From: Strigamia acuminata
Taxonomy: Eukaryota > Arthropoda > Chilopoda > Geophilomorpha > Linotaeniidae
Assembly (NCBI GenBank): GCA_949358305.1
Contig: OX442315.1
Location: 12,240,427 to 12,304,426 of the forward strand
Direction: 5' to 3'
DNA: 64,000 nt
Below are positions 34,845 through 43,842 of this stretch, in pieces. The notes under the pieces were generated by a model that made no database searches, was not told where the DNA came from, and was given only the letters and a program-made list of their open reading frames with translations. The position numbers and the translations under genes are program-made. Every line of letters starts with the position of its first letter. Position 1 is the first letter of the stretch.

Positions 34845-35128
34845 TCATTGTCCCTTCCCAATACGTCATTGTAGGACAAAATTGCGTTCTTGCTCAAATA
34901 ACGACCCATCATCACTCTGAAGGCTAGTTCACATAGATGCGTTAACGCATGCGTTAACGCACCAAAGCTGCTTCGTCACATGCGTTGCATGTGAACTGGT
35001 TTGCAGCGCCAACGCGCGTTGACTGAAACACGTTGTGATTTCGTGCGTCGTAACGCACAACACACGAGTTGAAATATTTAAACTTCAACGCAATAATGAA
35101 CTTGCGTTGCCAGAATATCCCGCTAGGT

Positions 35129-35799
35129 CAGGGGTCGGCAACCTGCGGCTCGCGAGCCGCATGCGGCTCTTTCGATGCCAAGGTGCGACTCTCCAAGATG
35201 CGGCGTCGCTAAAACGTGCGTCGCTAAAATGAAGTACTTTCATATAACTGGAAGAATATACTTCACTTTAGCGACGCCCGTTTTAGCGACGCCGTTTTTT
35301 AATCTAATTAAACCTCACCTGACCTGACCTAACCTAAACAAACTAACCTAACCTGACCTAAACTAACCTAACCTAGGTGAATCTAAGCAGCTGAAACACG
35401 GCGTCGCTAAAGTAATATACCGTACCGCTCCGTTTAAACGCCCGGGTTCAATAAAGCGCCGGCCTCGTTTTAGCGCCGGCTCCGTTTTAGCGCCGGGCAG
35501 TCATCAGCATTTCAATGAATTGGCGCCGGCCCCGAATAAGCGCCAGACCCCCCAAAATTACCGTTTTTATGTAAAAAATTGATGATTTTTGCCGAAAAAT
35601 CGCAATTTTTTGCAAAAAATTGGCGAATTTTCGGTTATGCGCCGGGTTCAATTTAGCGCCGGGTTTCAAATTGGCGTCGGAGAAGTGGCTGAAAAAAAAA
35701 TTAAACGCCCGGGCGTTTAAACGGTGGCTCTTTAAAAACTTGGAAATTGTGTAAATTTTAACTTTTGGCTCTTCTGTCTCAAAAGGTTGCCGACCCCTG
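35129..35799. mobile_element. hAT-like non-autonomous element with perfect 8-base target duplication
   Basis: Ends CAGGGGTCGGCAACCT and AGGTTGCCGACCCCTG are exact 16-base inverted repeats. CGCTAGGT flanks both sides (35121-35128 and 35800-35807), the 8-base duplication expected of hAT elements. The interior starts with a GCGGCTCGCGAGCCGC palindrome and contains other repeats (GCGTCGCTAAA motifs; a GGCGCCGG repeat at 35420-35735). The perfect duplication implies a fairly young insertion. Confidence 0.85.
35420..35735. repeat. GGCGCCGG-rich repeat copy nested in the hAT-like element
   Basis: Begins CCGTACCGCTCCGTTTAAAC and ends near GGGCGTTTAAACGG; these two ends are inverted relative to each other, and the interior has alternating GCGCCGG motifs as at 15309-15505. 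This is the more complete copy. Confidence 0.6.
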
Positions 35800-36140
35800 C
35801 GCTAGGTGATACGGCGCTGCTACATGTGACTATTCATTGTCAACAAAAATGGCTACAGCTACAAACAACTCGCATATTCCTTTTTGTTTGTCAAAACAAT
35901 GTGGCCATGTGAACTGGCATGCGTTGTTTGTTGCTGCGCTGACAATGCGCGATGGCAGATGCTTGCGCGTTCTGCTTCATGCTTGCGCGTTGAAGCTGAT
36001 GCAGCAACGCATCCATGTGAACTAGGCTTGACTTCAATTATTTTGGCTGCCATTTTTCTGTAAACAACGCTGCGATACAGACACCGCCTATTGTTGTAAT
36101 ATTGCATCAAACTTTCTGCAGACAAATGACAACTGGCGGC

Positions 36141-36356
36141 CCACACAGCCACACTGTTGATCTGATTTTTCAGATTGCGTTGTTGAAAACCTAAATTTGT
36201 GTTGCCCATCTCCTACTTACTCTAGATTCGTGAACACTTTATTGAAACATCGTGTTTATTATTTATTGTAAGGAAATTTGATTTTTACATTCGAAATTTC
36301 AGTTGTTTTTTTGGCTCAACTGAATTCATCATTTTTATTTTTACATAAAAAGTATT
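36141..36356. other. 3' flank of TRAF-like gene 3
   Basis: Matches the flank of TRAF-like gene 1 (GTTGAAAACCTAAATTTGTG and GATTCGTGAACACTTTATTG); includes TTTATT at 36238-36243, the likely minus-strand AATAAA. Confidence 0.5.
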
Positions 36357-37947
36357 CTAACTAATGATATTTGCATGCAGTTTCAAAAAAATAACATCGT
36401 CCACTAAATACAACGGTTTAAGTTTGTCAAACGGAATAAACTCCTGGTATCCATAATCCAAATTTGCATCTTTTGACGGTCTGGTAAAACAAGCTTTAAG
36501 ATTAACATTTGTTATATCAGAATTAATTTTGATACAGTGATGATCCAAACGGTTCAATTGGTCTACCAAACACAATTCTCCGGAATACTGCACGGGCCAA
36601 GCGAGAATTGCATCATTTGGACCTTTCAACACTTGTATGTAAGCGGACAAATGAGTTTCCATTCCCTCACCGTTACCGTTCGGATGAAGCAACATTCGCA
36701 TCTTGTAACCAAACTCGCCGCTATAAAACGGATCAGAATGCACAACACATGGAACCTTACGTTTGGCTTTAGTTTGAAGCTGCGTAAACTTTTTGACTTT
36801 CCAGATGTACTCAAACGTGCGATTTTTTAATGTCACTTGTGTGCGCAAGTCAATTAATTCTTGGTTTTGCTTGCTGCAAATTTCGACCATTTTCGCTGTA
36901 CAAATGAAGAAATCAAATATTTAGTTATAGCGGGAAGGGGTTTACGAGTCGTAATAACTTTACCCAACTGTTTGTTACTTTCCTCGATTTTATTATTTAA
37001 TATTTTGTTTTTAACTGTATAAAAATTAAAAATGAAAGAATATAAATTAATCTTTATGTCAATTTTTACCTGCTTGGGCTTCCAAGCTCTGCTGCAGTTT
37101 TTGCATTTCTTTCAACGCTGAATTCATCAGCAATTCGACGTGAACGTCAGCAGCTTCGTGTTGTTCAATTTCTAACGGAGTTCCCTGGAATTAATGAGAT
37201 TTCTAATCGTTTGTGTTGTTTTAATCGCATTGTGTAATGCCACACCTGTAATTGACAACCGATCGTAGAAAACTTACACTTGCGTATATTTCGCGGACAT
37301 TTCTGAACGTGGAATTTCATCTGAAATAAATTCGTTACATCTTATTCGAGTTTTTGACGTTGGAAAACCTACAGCGGTGCGTATGAATTTCCTGTGACAA
37401 AAATTGCAGGCGATCGGATAAGTGTCGCATTCATCATAATGGCTCTATTTTAGCAAAGAATTTAATAAAATTAAAATTAAAATAACATTACAGCACGTAG
37501 AATTGACACAAGAGACTGAATTCAGTTAAAGTGAATTACATTACTTGAATTTTATCACTGTCAACTTCAGTGTTGCAATAACTACAAAACACTTTCTCTG
37601 AATTCTTCTGAAATTATAATAAAAATTAAAAATAAATTTAAAAATTATGTATATATGTTTTGTTTATACTTACAGCAGATCTTGCATCATCAAAATGATC
37701 CAGCAAACAAATCGTTTGGATTTTTAAATCTACTTTTTCACCACACCATTGGCAGAAATAAATATGGCCGACAAGTTGATCAACATTAGTGAGTACACTG
37801 TTGTCTTTTCCACAACTAGACAAGAAAGAAGAAGAAAATAAAATAAAATAAATTGTGGATTTTGGAAAATATTTTGGATAATTTTATTATCTCATCAAAT
37901 GGATTTTTCTCATCTTACCGATCACAGGTAAATACTTTTGAGACCAT
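36357..37947 (-). CDS. TRAF-like gene 3, damaged splice donor
   Basis: Third copy of the eight-exon TRAF-like gene: 37947-37919, 37815-37674, 37607-37545, 37444-37373, 37320-37288, 37184-37070, 37014-36964, 36895-36357. The parts add up to 347 codons and encode the same zinc ligands, coiled coil and MATH domain. At exon 5 the donor GT of the paralogs is AT (37287-37286), so normal splicing there should fail. A GTAAGT ten bases further downstream could be used but would shift the frame into an early stop. All other sites are intact, which points to a recently lost gene, a short product that ends after the zinc fingers, or exon 5 skipping (33 bases, in frame, losing the last finger's His and Cys). 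Confidence 0.75.
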
Positions 37948-38446
37948 GATAGAAGTCACGAACTAACTGAAAATATTTAAATAATAATCAACAAATTTTG
38001 TTTTCTAATAGAATTTTCAACACTCACTTATTTTCTTTACCTTAAAACAGGATCAGATGAAATGACTAACGTACAAACTAATCGTATGGTTAGGCACGGA
38101 ATAAACATAAGTTGTTTTACCAGACGCTGATAATGCAACAGCACGATCAATTTGGCCGCAAAACTTAACACAAATAATGTTTTATCGACATCGAGTTGTG
38201 ATTCTAAATTAAAATTAAATTAAAATTAAATTAAAATAAATAATGTTAATGAATTACTCACGCCTATTGTTAGAGAACAATTTTGATACAGGAGGCCGCT
38301 GTTCCGAGTTCCGATAGTTCTGCACTGTTTGGTAGATTGTGTGTGTGAAGGTTGGAGTGTAGTAATATTAGATTAAAATCTCGCAAGTAAGATTCAGCAA
38401 AAATAACATTAATATGAGCCTTTTTATTTATTTTATGTTACAAATC
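37948..38446. other. 5' flank of TRAF-like gene 3
   Basis: Contains the conserved ACAGGAGGCCGCTGTTCCG block at about 38288 and 5' UTR splice signals as in genes 1 and 2. The lectin 3' end follows at 38447. No other gene seen. Confidence 0.5.
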
Positions 38447-39096
38447 TCAATTGTGTTCACATAAATAGCGTATTGGTGCTAGAGTACCTATATTTGCTTC
38501 TTTTGCATGACAATCAAGGTCATTCCAACAAAAATTTTCACCCTTTCTTTCAAGGTGAATACAAGCTTCATTACCATAGTTGTTTGGTTCGCCCGGACAC
38601 CAATTTGTTACAGTAAAGACTTTTCTTGTGGAAAACCAATAAAAGGTGCGAGTTTTGCTTATGTCTAAATCAAAACCACTGGTCCAATAATATCGATCCG
38701 CTGAAAATAGTGGACAAAAAACACATATTTATTACTACTCACTAGCGGATAATTTGTGTAAAATATCTGCACAGAAAAAGAAAAGGCTGATTTGTTTCTA
38801 ACAACCGGTAAGTATTATTAATGTTTTTGCATATTTTGTGCACAAATTCTACTCAAATTTCCAAGCTGAGTCTGCTTACATTTGCTGAGTTTTTTGGACA
38901 TATAATCATTAATGGCGTCAGATTTCTGTTGTGAGCCGATGCTTACAAGCTGCGCTTTTAGGCCTTCGCAATATCCAATTCCCTCAAAAAAATTACCATT
39001 CTGTGTTGAAAAATGGTAACAACCATCGCCAACTTTTATGAAACCACTTCGGCAGTCAGTGGCCGAGACACCAATCATGCAGCCAATGATGACCAT
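38447..39096 (-). CDS. C-type lectin-like secreted protein
   Basis: Three exons on the minus strand, joined in frame: 39096-38880, 38766-38743, 38700-38447; 164 residues. A short hydrophobic start (MVIIGCMIGVSATD) is a probable signal peptide. The C-type lectin fold follows: CRSGFIKVGDGCYHF, a helix with the GYCEG Cys, then YYWTSGFDLD, WCPGEPNN and FCWNDLDC, and the final Cys at YLCEHN. The EPN motif predicts mannose-type sugar binding, and WND is the usual calcium site. The first exon alone forms a longer frame ending in intron sequence, which is why splicing is required. Arthropod lectins of this type act in haemolymph immunity, but the ligand here is unknown. Confidence 0.88.
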
Positions 39097-39131
39097 ATGA
39101 CGAAATAAAAGGGCTATAAATGCCTGATTTT

Positions 39132-39147
39132 CCACCAGATGGCGCTA
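39132..39147 (+). promoter_or_regulatory. CTCF-like motif upstream of the lectin
   Basis: CCACCAGATGGCGCTA, a full match to the classic motif, 36 bases upstream of the lectin ATG. Followed by an inverted GCGCCATTATGG. Motif only. Confidence 0.35.
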
Positions 39148-39480
39148 TTGCGCCATTATGGTGGTATTTTAGCTGTATTTGCTGTAAAACTAACAAAAGC
39201 CTTGAATAAAGTTATTTATGGTGTTTTAATTACAGATATGTTGTATCAATAATTATTAACTGACATTATTTCGTAATATCGAAATATCACGGCCGAAATT
39301 ACAGAGAATCGTCTGCTAAACCCGCATTCGTCAATGCGCAATGTCGCCACTAGATGGCGCTATCGCAATTTAGCGGTAAATTCGGAATACAGAAATAAAT
39401 GAATAAGAAGGAATATATTAAATAAATTTAATATATTCACGTAGATTATTTAACTGGACAATAATATAAAGATATATTAT
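39148..39480. other. Spacer upstream of the lectin gene
   Basis: AT-rich; contains the CTCF-like motif at 39347 and nothing else recognised. Confidence 0.5.
39347..39362 (+). promoter_or_regulatory. CTCF-like motif
   Basis: CCACTAGATGGCGCTA, the best match to the insulator motif in the window, 215 bases from the previous site and in the same orientation. Confidence 0.35.
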
Positions 39481-40988
39481 TGTATTGAATGTTTGGAAGA
39501 AGAATTGGTCACATTTTTGGAAAATGTGACCATGCGGATTAAAGGATTAAAATGTGTAACTTGGGAATGTGTCCCCGGTATCCATTTCCGGTCCTGAGTA
39601 TCCAGATCCGGTTTTGCTAAAGGATTAGCATAATCTGAAGTTGCATCCCCGTATCCACTTCCTGCGGTACGAGATTGGTGGAACTTAATCCCACCAAGTA
39701 TAAAACCCCCTGACAACAGGAAGTTAAGTAGTTCTGTTTTCTGGTTATTTGGTATGTTCCGCATGTCAAATAACCGTTTCTCACTCAGGGCATGGTCCTA
39801 CCGGACCATGCATAGCATGGCTCTGCTGAGCCATGCAACCCCCGTCAACTGAAGACGAAGTTCGGACTGTTAATGTTTCCGTCAAACGGTCTTGCCGAGG
39901 AGAAAGCCTTCCGCATAAGTATCCTCGTGGTCGGACAATAGAATCACGTGTGATACCAAAGTATTTAGTAACCGTCAGTAGCACTGTTACTGCAAGAGAT
40001 TGACTCCATCACTTGATAGTGCCAAAGCAGTCTGCATGCAAAACATGTAGTAACCGCCAGTAGCACTATGTGTTTGGGAAAGTTATATCTCTTCGGTGAT
40101 GGTGCCAAAGCAGTCTACTTATGAGTAGTATCTCGGGTGATTAATTCTGTTGTGCAGAACTGCGGGCTATATCCCCCTGAGTACCAGTGCCGTCTCTCAC
40201 CGCACTGTTATTTAGGGCACGCGCGATACTGTTCTGCTCGGCAAGGCGAACTTTGACGGCAATTGTGTGTTGCGATGTTAAACCCTATTTTATTTCGACA
40301 GTTGATAATAGATATTAATTGTTTGAACTTGACAACAAGTAAACAACCGAAGTAAGTCACGAGACTTATTTCACCGTATGACGAATCAAATTCGTAACAA
40401 TAAATTGAATACAATTTATTGAGTTAATTTATTAAACTCACAACGTCCCGAATTAATTATAATTCAAAGCGGAACCTTGAAGAATAAGTGACTTCATTTA
40501 TTCATTACCAATTTCCAACCCTAGTTGTGGCGGTGCAGTTAAAAGTCAACCGCACCTCTCGGATCGAACCAAGCAGCATTACACGGACCATTACACGATA
40601 CGAACCCGGAACGTGAAGAACCAGTTCCACGATTACGAAGCACCGACGGAAGCCGCGAGGACACAGCCAGCCCGGCTATCTGATGACATCTATAACTCGG
40701 TCGAGCGGGCGTTTTGCCGTTCCCGAACCCAGGATCACCAATAACCGTAATCATATTATTTTAGGGCTGTTTCACAGCCAGTTATTGTATAGTTTAACTT
40801 GTATTTAACTTGCCAAATGTCGGCAGTAGTTTATGTATAACTTTTAGATTTGATTCTATTGTTTGACAACAATAAATGTAATGTTTTGATAACTCTGTTG
40901 TTCTTATTTATCTCGATAATATTCACTATTTCACGCGATTTATACCCGGTACTATCATGCGATAGGAGTTGTGGTCGTCACCGTCACA
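39481..40988. mobile_element. Unclassified repeat-like block, possibly a solo LTR
   Basis: This block is richer in G+C than its surroundings. It has two adjacent perfect hairpins (39790-39811 and 39815-39836), a pair of direct repeats (core TAGTGCCAAAGCAGTCTGC-like, at about 39965-40040 and 40050-40125), a TATAAAA at about 39699 and an AATAAA at about 40870. Possible ends are TGTATTGAATG and CCGTCACA, i.e. TG..CA, as in an LTR, but I find no target duplication and no internal genes. Low certainty. Confidence 0.3.
39790..39836. other. Two adjacent perfect hairpins
   Basis: GCATGGTCC/GGACCATGC with a 4-base loop, three bases, then GCATGGCTC/GAGCCATGC with a 4-base loop. Both are 22 bases long with 9-base stems that differ from each other yet stay self-complementary. 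Confidence 0.7.
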
Positions 40989-41573
40989 ACCACTAAAATG
41001 TTCAATTAAAAAAGTTATGATTAAAAAATAAAGATCAAATTAAACTATAATTAAGATGTCTTTTCAATAACATAATAGAAATTAGTAATTATTGGCCGCA
41101 ATACCATCAAATTAAAATCACTTAAAACAGTTTTTAAACCTAGCAGTACCAAACTAAAAAAAATCCTTTACTTTCTCAGCCCAGGTCATTTTTAACCCCA
41201 AACCAAAAAAATTTTCCAAAAATGAGTGAAAATAATTTTATTCTCCGAGTATTTCATATTTATGAAGAAATTTAAGCAATTCGGTATTTGTCAAAAGAGA
41301 GCGACAAAAATAATTGACATTGTATTCAAAAGTAGTGAGTAAACAAAGGAATTTTGTGAAAAATGTTTTTTGCAATTTTTAAATCTTTTATTTTTTTGTT
41401 TTGTTTGTTATGATGTTAAATAAAAGTTGTTAAATAAATAATAAAACCCGAGCCGATAAAACCACCCACGTTTAAATTTACTACCATGGCAGTCCATTTT
41501 TATTTCTCCTAATTTACAACCAGACAAAACAAAACAATGAAGTGATCACATTTTATTCACAGTAAAAAATTTG
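40989..41573. other. AT-rich spacer
   Basis: No gene seen. Bases about 41440-41573 match 18200-18370, the flank shared by both LRR copies. Confidence 0.5.
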
Positions 41574-42433
41574 TCATTCATCGTAGGGACTGAAAACAAT
41601 CTGTGTATATAAGTTTTTACCTTCCATATATCTTCTTATTTCATTAAGGCCTACAAAGTTAATATTACGACAACCAATGATGTGTAACTGATTCATTTGA
41701 TTTGGCACTTGCAACAAATTGATGATAAAAGCTGAAGTAACAAAGTGGCAATGTGACAATTTCAAGACTTTCAAATATTGTAGCGCATTCAAACTGATAA
41801 CTTCTGGAATCAAATTCTCAGAAAGGTCCATTTCCCAATCAATAAAGCACAATGTTTCTAAACTTTTAAACTGTACCAATAACATTTTCAGTGCTTGTTC
41901 GGTAACTGGGTTTAGATACGAAAAGCAAAGTACACGAAGCTTTTTCAACAGAGCATTATCACTATCATCGATTTCATTAGAAATTAAGCACTCTTCTAAT
42001 ACTAATTCCTCTAACATTGGCCAAGCTCGATCAACAAGTTTAAAATTGACCGGTCTAACTCCAGTCAGATGAAGACTCTTTAATCGTTGAGGCCATATTG
42101 AAATATTAGAATTAAAATGGGCTTCGACGTCAAACAAACTTAATCTTCTTAAATTAGGAAAAAACTTCCTCAGGACGGGAATGTGTTCATTAGTTTTCAC
42201 TGGAACTTTTTCGATGGCATAAGTGCGCGGTGTTTCGTTTGTATTCGACAGTTCAGCTAACTCAGTTAGCATTTCGGGCCACTTATCATTTCCAAACTCT
42301 TTTAATCTGGGCTTTTAATAAGTACGGACGGTTGATCTACAAGTTGATCTTGCATCTCCTTCTCTCCAAAACGAGTGGTCGTCACATTTAAGCACAATTT
42401 CTCTAGACTCGGCGCTGATATCCTGCGTGGCAT
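41574..42433 (-). pseudogene. Leucine-rich-repeat (F-box/LRR-like) gene with a frameshift
   Basis: The 232-codon frame at 42272-41574 holds irregular leucine-rich repeats of the F-box/LRR type (FPNLRRLSLFDV, LKSLHLTGV, LEELVLEEC, LKVLKLSHC). Upstream in another frame, from an ATG at 42433, a further repeat (APSLEKLCLNV) reads to a TAA at 42302-42304; one base missing near 42308 separates two frames that fit together. The N-terminus (F-box, if any) is not found. A shorter copy lies at 18377-18709. Related proteins are substrate receptors of ubiquitin ligases; here that is inference. Confidence 0.7.
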
Positions 42434-42938
42434 GTCGAGTGTGTTGGAAATCGTCGGATCGCAACAAACACAACAGTCGCAACAAAGTTAAGATTAACAG
42501 TAGTATTTATGTAAATGAAACAGTGTGGTTAATAACTACAACATTAAGCCCTGATTGGCTAATATACAAAGCGTCTTGTGAACGTCGTTTCGTCCATACG
42601 ACGTTCCGAACAAGTTCCTGCAAGTCGAGCGCCAAACATGAACACGTGATCATTGTCGTCACACATCTTGACGACGTATTTAAAGTCTAGCATGTTATTA
42701 AGGTTATTTCATTTTATTTCGTTAATTAAAAATGTGGCCTGAAAAATCGCATTTTTAAAGTAAAATGGTCATTTATTATTTTTTTTTGTTCTTATTACAT
42801 ATTTTCTTTGTTGATTAACGAAATGGCAAGTACAAGGATGCATTAAGAATGAAAATACGGTACAATAGTTGAACTTACAAATATAAAGTGAAATACACAA
42901 TACAAATACAATAGAAAAGTTAGAATGGCAGCAATATA
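42434..42938. other. Duplicated flank
   Basis: From about 42640 onward the sequence matches 46960-47310 (shared AAAAATGTGGCCTGAAAAAT, AAAAGTTAGAATGGCAGCAA), so the two shortened GTPase genes were duplicated with their 3' flanks. On the minus strand at 42680-42560 a short frame (KMCDDNDHVF) may be a remnant exon of the LRR gene. Confidence 0.5.
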
Positions 42939-43707
42939 CAGGGTGTCTCGCCGAACACCTACCAGGTGAATTATTTCATAATCATGTTAATTCAAAAAAA
43001 CTTTTGATTATGAATTGAAGTAAATGACCTGTGACGAATTCAATGAAACATGTTAAATTCATGTGACATTGTTGCATCACTGTTTTGCAACTCGTAACTT
43101 TTAAACCAACAATGCTACGCAAAAAATGTCAATTGCAAAGTTGTAGAGAACAATCTAATTAGTCTAGAACTGTTCTTAAATAAATTATTTCTTACTGAAA
43201 AGTTTTGAGAAAAAAAGGTTTGAAACATTGGTCTACTCAGCTTTGTAACTCAGATTTGTAACCTAAAACTATTGGGGCAACCAAGCTAATCCTCAATTAG
43301 GACACTTTATTGGGTCATACTTGTAAGTAGAAGAGAGGAAACACAAAAGAAAGAAAATAATTTATTTTGGGAATACATTCCACATGATAGTTTTAGGTTA
43401 TAAAGCTGAGTAGACTAACATTTCAAACCTTTTTTTCTCAAAACTTTTCAGTAAGAGATAATTTTTTTAAGAACAGTTCTAGACTAATTAGATGGTTCTC
43501 TACAACTTTGTAATTGACATTTTTTGCGTAACATTGTTGGTTTAAAAGTTACGAGTTGCAAAACAGTGATGCAACAATGTCAGATGCATTTAACATGTTT
43601 CATTGAATTAGTCACATGTCATTTACTTCAATTCATAATCAAAAGTTTTTTTGAATTAACATGATTATGAAATAATTCACCTGGTAGGTGTTCGGCGAGA
43701 CACCCTG
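42939..43707. mobile_element. Foldback MITE with TA duplication
   Basis: Begins CAGGGTGTCTCGCCGAACAC and ends with its reverse complement. The arms pair over more than 300 bases each (through the AATTCATAATCAAAAG and GCTGAGTAGAC segments), leaving a centre of about 110 bases. TA lies on both sides (42937-42938, 43708-43709). The paralogous flank at about 47312 lacks the element, giving the empty site. Tc1/mariner-like by its target. Confidence 0.85.
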
Positions 43708-43842
43708 TAGGGTTACAATAGTGGAATTATGCATAAGGTACTGTATGTTTAAAACATCATTTATTTGTTTTTCATACAATTAGTATTTTACGTCATATCT
43801 TCGTAAAATCTGCAATTATGCAGAAAACGTATATCATTCGTA

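Larger units (their letters stand above)
34917..36030. mobile_element. Harbinger-like MITE, outer element of a nest
   Basis: The ends AAGGCTAGTTCACATAGATG and, in reverse complement on the right, AAGCCTAGTTCACATGGATG form inverted repeats, with further palindromic CAACGCGCGTT-type motifs inside. ACT precedes (34914-34916) and follows (36031-36033) the element, a 3-base duplication as in PIF/Harbinger elements. It lies in the GTPase pseudogene fragment and is itself split by a hAT-like element. Non-coding. Confidence 0.65.
34845..36140 (-). pseudogene. GTPase C-terminal pseudogene fragment, split by nested transposons
   Basis: On the minus strand, 34916-34850 encodes the MGRYLSKNAILSYNDVLG segment of the large GTPase. 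The sequence resumes at about 36034-36140 with the same insert (TTTTGGCTGCC..CAGACAAATG) that interrupts the pseudogene at 7938-8042. This copy and the 7490-8938 pseudogene therefore share an ancestor that already carried the insert. Everything between 34917 and 36030 is transposon. Confidence 0.65.

Noticed and set aside
39781..40754. Possible tRNA or structured RNA gene in the G+C-richer block
   Set aside because: The hairpins do not form a cloverleaf and no A/B-box pair or tRNA arm pattern was found; kept only as an unexplained structure.
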